Below, piece by piece: positions 1-6,745 of a DNA stretch of 9,116 bases. The notes under the pieces were generated by a model. The model was not told the DNA's origin and made no database searches. It saw only the letters and a program-made list of their open reading frames with translations. The stretch comes from Candidatus Aminicenantota bacterium (GTDB lineage: Bacteria > Acidobacteriota > Aminicenantia > Aminicenantales > Aminicenantaceae), in contig JAUWTR010000036.1 of assembly GCA_030614645.1 (NCBI GenBank), positions 1 to 9,116 on the forward strand. The letters are read 5' to 3'. Both the position numbers and the translations under genes were made by a program. Positions within the stretch are counted from its first letter, which is position 1. Every line of letters starts with the position of its first letter.

Positions 1-42
1 CAAGAAGCTTTTTTTATAATAATTTTTTGCTGTTTTTTTCAT
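1..42 (-). CDS. Possible start of the next gene, cut by the window edge
   Basis: One base after the TGA of the isomerase gene an ATG opens a frame that stays open to the window edge, reading MKKTAKNYYKKSFL. I do not recognise it, and 14 codons are too few to assign a family. No Shine-Dalgarno sequence stands in front of it, so if real it would depend on translational coupling to the isomerase. The stretch is A-rich with several homopolymer runs, which makes random open frames likely. It could also be part of a frameshifted continuation of the isomerase, discussed under findings. Confidence 0.2.
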   Translation of the reverse strand, partial: MKKTAKNYYKKSFL

Positions 43-43
43 T

Positions 44-1402
44 TCATTTGTAGACATTTACATAAGGAGAAATATAAGCCTTAATAGAAATATAAGCGGC
101 CGGCTGTGCCATGTTAAGCCAGTTATCAAGGACAGGCCTCAAAGATCCTGGATATCCGATCTCATATTCCTCATGTATTTCTCCATTTTTTTCGGCTGAA
201 CCTTTTTTCTTAGACATAAATTCGCCTGTAAGAGCTTTGGTAAGCTGTACATCAGGTTGGTTAAAAGGATTAACCCTCAAGACAGAGCCAGCTGCAGCAA
301 CTGCTATCTCCCAGCGAAAAATTTCCCTTCCTATTTCATACTTACTGTTTACATTGATAGAGATCACAGGATGGCTCGCTTCTCTTATTTTATTTTCAAA
401 GTTTTTGGGATGTTTGATATCAATATCATCATATAAAAAAACAAATAAACGATCCTGTCTATACTTTTTAACCGGTAATTTGATTTCATTTATGATTGGG
501 ATATTACCTTTTCCGCTTTTTCCCAAGCTTTCTGCAATAAGCTGTTCAAGCCAATCTACAAAACTCAACAAGGAAGGGGAAACAAAAAAAGTAATTTTAT
601 CCCGGTTCCTGCCAATTTCCCCTAAAGCAGCACCTAATTTCAAGCTGTCTGATTTCTCTTCATCCCCCCCTGCAGAGGCTTTCTTGACAACGGACAAAGC
701 CTGCGACTTTAATTCTTCTAAATCAATTCCGATAAGAGCCGCCGGTAAGAGCCCAAAGCAGCTAAAAGCTGAAAAACGTCCCCCTACATCCGGGGAGGCC
801 AGAAAAACTGAGCGAAAGTTTTTTTTCTCAGCCAGAGAAACTAGAGGGCTGCCAGGGTCTGTTATAGCAGCAAAATGGTCTCCCGGCTGGCTTGTTATCT
901 TTGTAACCTTCTCCCAAAAGTATTGAAAAAATGAAATGGTTTCAAGGGTTGTTCCAGATTTACTGGAAACCAGGAATAGGGATTGCTTAATATCTATTCT
1001 ATTTTCCACGGCTATTACGGCAGCAGGATGAGTACTGTCTAGGACGATAAGTTCAGGGTATCCCGGTTTTTTTCTAAAAAATTTCGAGAACATCTCAGGC
1101 CCCAAGCTTGATCCTCCCATCCCCAAGAGTATTACATTTTGGATATTGTCTTCTCTGACAGCGTTGACAAAAGTACTAATTTCAGCGGCCTCTTTATCAA
1201 TTTTTTCCGGAAGTTCCAGCCAACCCAGCCGGTCCGTGATCTCTGCTTCTGGCTTGGATGACCAAAGGGAGGTGTCTCTCTCCCACAATCTAAATAAATA
1301 TTTTGATTTTTTCCAATCGTACACCAGCCTGTCCACATCAACTCTGTATTCGCCCAAGAAAAAATTTATATTAGTAAGCCGGGTTATTTTACTATTTTCC
1401 AT
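44..1402 (-). CDS. pgi: Glucose-6-phosphate isomerase, stand-alone version of the transaldolase/PGI fusion type
   Basis: This 452-residue cytosolic protein should interconvert glucose-6-phosphate and fructose-6-phosphate in glycolysis and gluconeogenesis. It has the two-SIS-domain layout of the family. Visible signatures are GMGGSSLG at residues 94-101, the sugar-phosphate loop SSKSGTT at 146-152, GGRFSAFS at 207-214, QLIAESLGKSGKG at 287-299 (E291 the likely catalytic base) and NPFNQPDVQLTK at 378-389. The first 60 residues (LWERDTSLW, then ITDRLGWLEL) match the segment that joins transaldolase to PGI in bifunctional enzymes, but no transaldolase domain is present. The ATG at 1402 lacks a clear Shine-Dalgarno sequence. 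The gap to the upstream peptidase gene is only 32 bases with no obvious promoter, so the two are probably co-transcribed. The protein ends soon after AYISPY, earlier than fusion-type enzymes, which continue with a conserved GPRFLHSTGQ region. Confidence 0.88.
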   Translation of the reverse strand: MENSKITRLTNINFFLGEYRVDVDRLVYDWKKSKYLFRLWERDTSLWSSKPEAEITDRLGWLELPEKIDKEAAEISTFVNAVREDNIQNVILLGMGGSSLGPEMFSKFFRKKPGYPELIVLDSTHPAAVIAVENRIDIKQSLFLVSSKSGTTLETISFFQYFWEKVTKITSQPGDHFAAITDPGSPLVSLAEKKNFRSVFLASPDVGGRFSAFSCFGLLPAALIGIDLEELKSQALSVVKKASAGGDEEKSDSLKLGAALGEIGRNRDKITFFVSPSLLSFVDWLEQLIAESLGKSGKGNIPIINEIKLPVKKYRQDRLFVFLYDDIDIKHPKNFENKIREASHPVISINVNSKYEIGREIFRWEIAVAAAGSVLRVNPFNQPDVQLTKALTGEFMSKKKGSAEKNGEIHEEYEIGYPGSLRPVLDNWLNMAQPAAYISIKAYISPYVNVYK

Positions 1403-1434
1403 TTTCTATTTGCAGAGTTTAATATTAGCTCAAT

Positions 1435-3183
1435 TTAATATCTTATATACATATTTTTCTGATATTCATTATAAGGCTGTACCAGTACTCCTTTCAGTCC
1501 GGTTTTTTTCATTAATCTGTATATAGGGATCTTTTGATTTGTCAGACGTTTCATCCGGAGCTCAAACCTCTTCAGGAACCGCTTGCGCTGTTCCTCTTTC
1601 ATATTCTCCAGATATCTCTGCATACGTTCTTTTTGGCGTGCTTGTTCCTCTTCCAGGCCCACAGTTACTCTTAGAAAATCATCCAGATATCCCCAGGTGA
1701 CCAGATTATCATTGGTTTCAGGTTCCAGGATATAACAGATCAAATTGGATTTCTGCTGTCCTGCCGGAATAAAAAACGAACCCTCTGGAATTATTATTTT
1801 TTCAACCTTCTTTTCTGCTTTAACCTCTTTTAAATAGTGTCCTTGAAAATATTCAGGATGTTTTATTTCCTTAGCATAATAGACCTCAACTTCGACTTCT
1901 ACAGGCTCAGAAAGCCTTTTAACACTAATTTCATGACCAAGTAGTAAAGGGATCACATGCGCCATCTGGGGAGGCATCAAGTATCCCCAGGGACGGGTGG
2001 CGGTCCGGGTCGGTTCAAACAATGTGTGAACTCCTCCTTTGACCTTTATATATTCTCCGGATTCTCCATCTTTTTTCTCTATCCAGAATTCTTCCTTAAA
2101 TTTTTCCTTTTGCTCATATTTTATTGGGATTTGGTCATTGTCTGAATCATTGTTACCAAGCTCAAGCGCCTGCAATTTTGCTTCTGCGATAACACGTTTT
2201 AGATCTCTGCCTCTTTCTGCAGCAAAACGGATCAATTCACGCTGTCCAATGTACTCTCCTCTTACTTGATGTTGGTAACGTTCCTCTGCCGGAACTGCTA
2301 CAACTTCTGTGCCGTTTTTTACTACCCTGTAGTCTCCGCTGGGAGTTTCAAATAAGAATCCAACCACATTCGCAAGAGCAGAATATACATGCTGCTTGCG
2401 CGGCTCTACAGAGGTTGGAGACCATTGGGGTGAGCCCTCTACCCAGCGTCCTCCTGAATACCAAAAGCCGTCATAATCTTCAGCCCGCAAAGCTTCTCTG
2501 ATTCGAGGGAGCACTTCTTCATCCCCGAACCGGATCAGTTCAGAATCTCCGGCCGGGTTCATGCAAGTCTGATAGACTAAAGCATAAGGAGCTGATCCTC
2601 CATGATGAGTATCTACATGAATATCAGGATGCCATTTATTCATCACTTTACTGACAAGGGCGAAAATTTCCTGGGACTCAAGTTTTAAATAATCCCGGTT
2701 CATGTCGAATCCCTGCTCATTTGTACGCCGCCCTTCCTCTGCTCCATCCGGATTCAAACTCGGGATATTCAAAACTACGACTTTTTTAAGAAGAGGACGT
2801 AAATCTCCCATGATCAGATCCCGCATGATTTCCAGGCTGGCATCTTTTCCGGCTACTTCACCACCATGAACATTGTTGGCGATAAGGACAACCGGCTTTC
2901 CTGTTTTAGCAACATCAGCAGGACTATAAACAGGCGGGTCTGAGAGAATACAAAGTACTACATCCCTATCCCTAAGGGTTTTAGTAAGCCTTTGAACATT
3001 CATCAGTTCTGTTTGTGATTCAAGTATATAGATAAAATCCATTAAAGGTTCGTAAAGAGTCCCTCCCTTTTGATAATGAGCTTTCTCTGCCGGTGTTTCA
3101 ATTATCTGGGCATAAACTGCAGTAATAACAATTACTGCAATAAGTCCGGCAATAAGGCAACGTCTAAATAATCGGGGTATCAT
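1435..3183 (-). CDS. Secreted M14-family zinc carboxypeptidase
   Basis: The protein has 582 residues from the ATG at 3183, chosen because AGGAG sits 5 bases upstream and a signal peptide begins there (MIPRLFRR, hydrophobic core to about residue 22, likely cleavage after VYA at 25). It should be a periplasmic or secreted metallopeptidase removing C-terminal residues from peptides. The M14 residues are visible: zinc ligands in HGGE (H106, E109), NPDG at 144-147, the substrate-binding NRD at 162-164, a third ligand in DTHHGG (H193 or H194) and the catalytic glutamate in FLFETPSGD (E279). About 300 residues follow the catalytic domain, far beyond a minimal M14 enzyme of about 300. They hold a probable beta-rich part (about 360-510) and a highly charged, probably helical stretch (about 508-550). 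The peptide specificity cannot be read from the sequence. An in-frame TTG at 3225 would hide the signal peptide and was rejected. Confidence 0.87.
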   Translation of the reverse strand: MIPRLFRRCLIAGLIAVIVITAVYAQIIETPAEKAHYQKGGTLYEPLMDFIYILESQTELMNVQRLTKTLRDRDVVLCILSDPPVYSPADVAKTGKPVVLIANNVHGGEVAGKDASLEIMRDLIMGDLRPLLKKVVVLNIPSLNPDGAEEGRRTNEQGFDMNRDYLKLESQEIFALVSKVMNKWHPDIHVDTHHGGSAPYALVYQTCMNPAGDSELIRFGDEEVLPRIREALRAEDYDGFWYSGGRWVEGSPQWSPTSVEPRKQHVYSALANVVGFLFETPSGDYRVVKNGTEVVAVPAEERYQHQVRGEYIGQRELIRFAAERGRDLKRVIAEAKLQALELGNNDSDNDQIPIKYEQKEKFKEEFWIEKKDGESGEYIKVKGGVHTLFEPTRTATRPWGYLMPPQMAHVIPLLLGHEISVKRLSEPVEVEVEVYYAKEIKHPEYFQGHYLKEVKAEKKVEKIIIPEGSFFIPAGQQKSNLICYILEPETNDNLVTWGYLDDFLRVTVGLEEEQARQKERMQRYLENMKEEQRKRFLKRFELRMKRLTNQKIPIYRLMKKTGLKGVLVQPYNEYQKNMYIRY

Positions 3184-3193
3184 AATAACTCCT
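3184..3193 (-). promoter_or_regulatory. Ribosome binding site that fixes the M14 peptidase start
   Basis: AGGAG at 3193-3189 lies 5 bases before the ATG at 3183. This spacing selects that ATG over the upstream in-frame TTG at 3225 and places the signal peptide at the very N terminus. Confidence 0.7.
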
Positions 3194-3207
3194 TTTAAGA
3201 CAATATT

Positions 3208-3228
3208 TTTTTGAACTACTCTCAAAAA
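3208..3228. promoter_or_regulatory. AT-rich dyad in the 5' leader of the M14 peptidase gene
   Basis: On the minus strand TTTTTGA and TCAAAAA form perfect 7-base arms separated by 7 bases. The dyad lies just downstream of the predicted transcription start (about 3233) and upstream of the ribosome binding site, a usual place for an operator or a small leader hairpin. The arms are AT-rich, so chance is a real alternative. Confidence 0.3.
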
Positions 3229-3239
3229 TGGCTATCAAA

Positions 3240-3268
3240 ATAATACTAAGTAAATGGAGAATTGTAAA
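3240..3268 (-). promoter_or_regulatory. Sigma70-type promoter for the M14 peptidase-pgi unit
   Basis: TTTACA at 3268-3263 and TATTAT at 3245-3240 each match the consensus at five of six bases, with the ideal 17-base spacing. Transcription would start near 3233, giving a leader of about 50 bases before the M14 start. The -35 box begins only 22 bases after the PEBP stop codon, and no terminator hairpin separates the two genes, so read-through from the PEBP gene is also possible. Confidence 0.5.
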
Positions 3269-3290
3269 CTGGAGTTCCCCCAATTTTTTT

Positions 3291-3749
3291 TTAACGGCTG
3301 TATTTGCCCATAATATCGCACTGGGCCAGGACATGGCCTTCCATAGCAATAAAGATTTGGTTTTTATATGCACCAGACGGCAGATTTATCCTTTCATCCA
3401 GAGCATAAAGCTTAAAGAAATACCTATGTTCTCCGGAAGGAGGACATGGACCTCCATAGCCGATTTTTTTAAAATCATTCATTCCCTGTAAAGCGCTGTT
3501 TTTCAATTCTCTTTCTGGAAGTATATTTTTAGGCAGCCCCTTTGTATCCGCTGGTATATTAAAAACAATCCAATGAACCCAGGTTCCTCCATAAGCATCC
3601 GGGTCATCACAGATCAACACTAAAAACTTAGCTCCTTCAGGAATTCCCTCCCATTCAATTAAAGGCGAAATATTTTCGCCATCACAAGTATACTTAGTTG
3701 GGATCACTCCCCCATCACCCAAAACCGGAATTGATATTTTCATATTCAT
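3291..3749 (-). CDS. PEBP family protein of the YbhB/YbcL type
   Basis: This 152-residue protein belongs to the phosphatidylethanolamine-binding protein / Raf kinase inhibitor-like family. Bacterial members are small globular proteins with an anion-binding pocket and largely unknown ligands. Family signatures are YTCDGENISP at residues 20-29, the DDPDA and WVHW segments at 48-60 that line the pocket, and GPCPPSGEHRYFFKLYALD at 100-118. There is no signal peptide, so it is probably cytosolic (YbhB-like rather than periplasmic YbcL-like). I chose the ATG at 3749 because AGGGGAC ends 6 bases upstream. The ATG two codons later has looser spacing, and an in-frame TTG at 3779 lies upstream of the predicted transcription start. 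The gene appears to be its own transcription unit. Its neighbours give no specific clue to its ligand. Confidence 0.88.
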   Translation of the reverse strand: MNMKISIPVLGDGGVIPTKYTCDGENISPLIEWEGIPEGAKFLVLICDDPDAYGGTWVHWIVFNIPADTKGLPKNILPERELKNSALQGMNDFKKIGYGGPCPPSGEHRYFFKLYALDERINLPSGAYKNQIFIAMEGHVLAQCDIMGKYSR

Positions 3750-3755
3750 TTGAAT

Positions 3756-3762
3756 GTCCCCT
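3756..3762 (-). promoter_or_regulatory. Ribosome binding site of the PEBP gene
   Basis: AGGGGAC at 3762-3756 lies 6 bases before the ATG at 3749 and fixes that start. It falls almost exactly at the predicted 5' end of the mRNA, so the leader is barely longer than the ribosome binding site. Confidence 0.6.
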
Positions 3763-3767
3763 AGAAG

Positions 3768-3798
3768 ATTATATATCAAGAGACATATACGTTGTCAA
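3768..3798 (-). promoter_or_regulatory. Strong sigma70-type promoter for the PEBP gene
   Basis: A perfect -35 box TTGACA lies at 3798-3793. A perfect TATAAT at 3773-3768 follows at 19 bases. The overlapping TATATA (3775-3770), preceded by TGA as in an extended -10, gives the ideal 17-base spacing. Both readings predict a start near 3762. The promoter begins 3 bases beyond the GH20 stop codon, so this 52-base gap is essentially all promoter and ribosome binding site. Confidence 0.6.
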
Positions 3799-3801
3799 AG
3801 G

Positions 3802-5862
3802 TTAATTGGAATCAAGCCAATTGCGAACAAGCATGTGATACTTCTTCTCCACTTCCACCATCCAGGATAGATCTTCGCTCTTACTGGCTAAATGAAAATA
3901 GCGGTCCGGAATATAATCCTCAGGGTAGGAGAGAAAACGGGTTTCTGCATAAATATTTTTTAGATTTTCCCAGGCTTGTTTAAAGCTCTCCAGTGCCCTT
4001 TCGACATTGTGATATCCGGAGGTCCTAGCTGCAGTACTTGAGCAATCACTCTCCTTAAGAGCAAGCAATAGATGAGCAGAAGTCACTTGGAAATCATTGA
4101 TAGCAGAATGAAGTTTTAAATGATAACGATTACGAAGCGCTTTTTTATATAAATCCCTAAGCTGAAGTTTAAGCCTTTCATATCTTAGGGCTTGCTTGCC
4201 GGCAAGAGTCAATCTTTCCTTATGCCTGATACTCCAAGCGCCCGGGTTTCCTGAGTCAGGTAGATCCATAATTTTTTTTACATTACGGCGATTTCCCTCC
4301 ACACAAAGAGCACGATTCCAAAACGAAACTCCCTTAAATAATTCGAAATACAGATCGGTAGCATCTATACATTCCGGACCGAATTCCCGCTGTAGATAAG
4401 CGGTCTCATATTCCTCCAGGCTGCGCCCCCTGGAAAACCAGCTGAACTCTGCCGAAGCTATTAGGCCTCGCCAATAAGTCTCCATGTGAGGGGAAGAATC
4501 ATCCCAGGCCGTACACAGCATGCCGCTGATTCCTTTTTCATATGCGAGGCGGTTAAAACTTTGGATGATATTTACTCTATCATCCTGCGGCAGTAAAGGA
4601 TGAACATTCTGAGCTGCAGTCGCTATCATCGCCTGCAACCCCCGGCTTTTAAACCACTCCAGAGCTTTTATATTGCCTGCTTGGCGGGCGAGAGTATAAT
4701 TCCAGCGCATATACACACAATTCTTGGGATATTGCTCAAGGACACTGTCAAGGACAGGTTCGCCTTTTGACCAAAGTTTATCTAACTCTATTTCCTCTTC
4801 ATCCCGCCACATCGAATCCCACACCCCAGCATATTTAAATAGCATATCGTCCCAAAATATAGGGATACGGTCATATTCCCTGGCAAAATCACATACTCGA
4901 TTCAGCCATAAAAGATTAAGTGACAGCAATCCTTCTTTATCGGCTAATGGCTTACAGCGGGGACACTTCCCTATCTCTCCGATCTCATCTCCTCCTACAT
5001 GCAGAAATCGACTTCCGGGAGTGGCCTCAAACGCATCCAGATACAAATCAAATAATACTTCATAGGTCCCCTCATCACCGGGACAGAAGGCCCATCTGCT
5101 TTCCGGGTCTTCTCTTAGATGGGCATATTTTTCATGTTTAAGGATATAAGTCGCATGCCCTAATCCCTGGATCAAAGGGCTGATCTCTATGTTGCGGCAG
5201 CGGGCATAACGTGTCATTGCTGCCACTTCATCGATGCTCAGGGCCTGAGGCGCTCCCACTTCCGGCCGGCGCCTGTACCTGAGTTTATCCTCGAACTCAA
5301 AAATCAGTGCATTTATCTTATAACGGGCCAGGCGGTCAATGCTTTCATAATAATATTTTATAGTATCCAGATGATGCTTTACATCTATGTGTATTGCCCT
5401 GTAATCCAGGTCGGGGTAATCCATAATCCGGCATGCAGGCACAACACTCCCTGTGTCCCGGGCATCTTCCAACAGTTGTTCCAATGTCTGACAACCATAA
5501 AATAAGCCTGCTTCTTTGCGCGACTTTATCTCAGCTCTGCCATTTTTTATATTAAGTACATAACCTTCTCCGGATTCTGGGAGGGACTTCTCATTTGAAA
5601 GAACAAGAGTCAGAATTTTTTTACTCCCAGCGTCCTTCCCGGGTAAGATTGTAAGGATCGGCCCCATAACCGGCCTCGCAAAATCGCCTTTTATGGCTAT
5701 GCCTTTTAAACCACCGAATTTAAGGCCGGCGCCCTTTAGGATTTCAACTTTTCTTGGCTTTGGGATTATCTGAAAAGTATCTGGTAGCTTATCAGTAAAA
5801 GATATTACTGCGGTAAAGACCAATCCAATAAATATTAGAGCAATTTTTTTACAATTTTGCAA
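3802..5862 (-). CDS. Secreted glycoside hydrolase family 20 (beta-N-acetylhexosaminidase-like)
   Basis: This 686-residue protein should release terminal GlcNAc or GalNAc from glycans by substrate-assisted catalysis. A signal peptide covers about residues 1-22. A GH20b-type N-terminal domain follows (about 28-130, containing IIPKPRKVE and LFYGCQTLEQLL), then the catalytic barrel (about 150-480). The catalytic Asp-Glu pair is in FLHVGGDE (D292, E293). The opening strand YRAIHIDVKHH, the IFEFEDKLRY segment and QGLGHATYILKHEKYAHLRE resemble the GcnA/HEXDC branch rather than classical chitobiases. A CPRC pair (C300, C303) follows the catalytic residues. Residues about 500-686 look largely helical, with no domain I can name. 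The only in-frame start that preserves the signal peptide is TTG at 5862, 11 bases after the stop of the DUF4412-like gene and without a good Shine-Dalgarno sequence, so translation is probably coupled. The exact substrate is unknown. Confidence 0.85.
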   Translation of the reverse strand: MQNCKKIALIFIGLVFTAVISFTDKLPDTFQIIPKPRKVEILKGAGLKFGGLKGIAIKGDFARPVMGPILTILPGKDAGSKKILTLVLSNEKSLPESGEGYVLNIKNGRAEIKSRKEAGLFYGCQTLEQLLEDARDTGSVVPACRIMDYPDLDYRAIHIDVKHHLDTIKYYYESIDRLARYKINALIFEFEDKLRYRRRPEVGAPQALSIDEVAAMTRYARCRNIEISPLIQGLGHATYILKHEKYAHLREDPESRWAFCPGDEGTYEVLFDLYLDAFEATPGSRFLHVGGDEIGEIGKCPRCKPLADKEGLLSLNLLWLNRVCDFAREYDRIPIFWDDMLFKYAGVWDSMWRDEEEIELDKLWSKGEPVLDSVLEQYPKNCVYMRWNYTLARQAGNIKALEWFKSRGLQAMIATAAQNVHPLLPQDDRVNIIQSFNRLAYEKGISGMLCTAWDDSSPHMETYWRGLIASAEFSWFSRGRSLEEYETAYLQREFGPECIDATDLYFELFKGVSFWNRALCVEGNRRNVKKIMDLPDSGNPGAWSIRHKERLTLAGKQALRYERLKLQLRDLYKKALRNRYHLKLHSAINDFQVTSAHLLLALKESDCSSTAARTSGYHNVERALESFKQAWENLKNIYAETRFLSYPEDYIPDRYFHLASKSEDLSWMVEVEKKYHMLVRNWLDSN

Positions 5863-5873
5863 AGAAGACTTTT

Positions 5874-6599
5874 CTACTTTTTCTGCAGATCCATCATAGA
5901 AAATTTATCTTTTTTAGAATATCCCTCAGGAACAGAATAGATACCGGCAGGTGCAGATTTTTCAGCAATTTCAGACACTTCAGTCCAACTTTTCATCTCT
6001 GCGCCCATCATATTCATGCTCATCTCAGTTCTTATCTGAAAGCCCTTGATCTTTATAAACTCATCCATAGCATCGACTCCTATATTCATCATAGCTTGAG
6101 TAAACTGAGGAAGCATTTTTTCATTAAAGGCCTTCCAGTCAAAAGGCACGTCTGTGCTCGCCCACACTTTCTGTTTCATATCCATCATCATAATATTCAT
6201 ATTGACATCATAACCATCACATTTCCAGCTGTCTATAGTCTTTGTCTCCCCAGTAGGATTAACCTTTATGGTTACTCCCTGCATCATCTGAGAGAATTGA
6301 GCCGGAAAATATTGAGAAATATCCAGAGGAAGATCCATGGGAACATATGTCGTAGAGGAATGATTTATCATGAACATCTTTTTGTCATCAAGATTGATGA
6401 TAATAGTCGTCTCCGAACTGACCATTGCGAATTTGTCTTTCCCTATCCACATCTCATTTATATCATCTTTGGCCGGTTGACTCTGTCCCATCATTGAGAA
6501 CTCATCTGTATGAGTTGTCTGCTTAACATACACATCAGCAGCAAAGGAAGCGCTTGCGAAAATTAACAAAACTCCAATTAATGCAATAAATTTCTTCAT
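5874..6599 (-). CDS. Exported, methionine-rich DUF4412-like protein
   Basis: This 241-residue protein starts at an ATG with a strong AGGAGG 4 bases upstream. The signal peptide is clear (MKKF, hydrophobic core, ASASFA with cleavage after residue 20), and the lack of a lipobox suggests a soluble periplasmic protein. The mature part has the plan I associate with DUF4412 proteins: short strands with an MWIGKDKFAM segment (about 50-59), DDKKMFMIN (71-79) and an RTEMSMNMMG segment (190-199). No function is established for the family. Of about 221 mature residues, 25 are methionine (near 11 percent), clustered at 134-141 and 193-202, and there is one cysteine (C127). The GH20 gene follows after 11 bases, so the two are co-transcribed. 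A role in periplasmic redox, metal binding or envelope sensing would be speculation. The family assignment is from pattern memory and moderately certain. Confidence 0.72.
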   Translation of the reverse strand: MKKFIALIGVLLIFASASFAADVYVKQTTHTDEFSMMGQSQPAKDDINEMWIGKDKFAMVSSETTIIINLDDKKMFMINHSSTTYVPMDLPLDISQYFPAQFSQMMQGVTIKVNPTGETKTIDSWKCDGYDVNMNIMMMDMKQKVWASTDVPFDWKAFNEKMLPQFTQAMMNIGVDAMDEFIKIKGFQIRTEMSMNMMGAEMKSWTEVSEIAEKSAPAGIYSVPEGYSKKDKFSMMDLQKK

Positions 6600-6603
6600 T
6601 TTT

Positions 6604-6609
6604 CCTCCT
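6604..6609 (-). promoter_or_regulatory. Consensus ribosome binding site of the DUF4412-like gene
   Basis: A full AGGAGG stands 4 bases before the ATG at 6599. It is the strongest ribosome binding site in the window and lies in a leader of only about 17 bases, suggesting efficient translation. Confidence 0.7.
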
Positions 6610-6622
6610 GAAATTTTTTTTG

Positions 6623-6651
6623 ATTATACTCTTATTCTAAATATTTGGCAA
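6623..6651 (-). promoter_or_regulatory. Near-consensus sigma70 promoter for the DUF4412-like/GH20 unit
   Basis: TTGCCA at 6651-6646 (five of six consensus bases) and a perfect TATAAT at 6628-6623 are separated by exactly 17 bases. Transcription would start near 6616, about 17 bases before the ATG. The -35 box and most of the spacer lie inside the last codons of the small open frame 6632-6745, so the promoter overlaps that possible gene remnant. Confidence 0.65.
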
Positions 6652-6745
6652 ACCAATTTAACATGCGGTTTAATTCATTGTCTTTGTCTGGACATCCTTT
6701 ATATAAGTCGGGGGGATCTTTTAATAAAAAGGTATGGATTCTCAT
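6632..6745 (-). pseudogene. 37-codon open frame, possible C-terminal remnant of an S9-type alpha/beta-hydrolase peptidase
   Basis: From the ATG at 6745 the frame reads MRIHTFLLKDPPDLY, then KGCPDKDNELN and RMLNWFAKYLE before TAA. The ending RMLNWFAKYL closely resembles the last helix of prolyl-oligopeptidase-like and dienelactone-hydrolase-like enzymes, which often finish with an R-x-L-x-W-F-x-x-Y-L pattern. The conserved catalytic-histidine segment that should precede that helix is absent. The frame stays open upstream of the ATG back to an in-frame TAA near position 6799. It could be a decayed fossil or an independent short gene, since a GGGGA sits about 6 bases upstream of the ATG. It could also be chance. 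The rest of the 6600-6812 gap holds only the promoter and leader of the next gene and a weak 4-base-pair hairpin. Confidence 0.33.

Noticed and set aside
44..46. Recoding of TGA as an amino acid (selenocysteine or an alternative code) in the isomerase
   Set aside because: TGG encodes Trp throughout, the PhzF gene uses TGA as a genuine stop in an ATGA overlap, and a TAA follows only ten codons later with no visible SECIS-like hairpin.
111..926. A 271-codon open frame on the plus strand opposite the isomerase gene
   Set aside because: Its translation is low-complexity Ser/Pro/Leu-rich without a family signature, and the minus strand carries conserved PGI motifs across the same bases.
3184..3225. 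Upstream TTG start for the M14 peptidase, adding 14 residues
   Set aside because: It has no ribosome binding site and would bury the signal peptide. The ATG at 3183 has AGGAG at 5 bases.
3281..3293. Long T run beside the PEBP stop codon as a terminator tail
   Set aside because: The run is T on the plus strand, so it is A-rich in the transcript, and no stable stem precedes it on the coding strand.
3750..3779. Upstream TTG start for the PEBP protein
   Set aside because: It lies upstream of the predicted transcription start and inside the -10 region. The ATG at 3749 has an AGGGGAC at the right distance.
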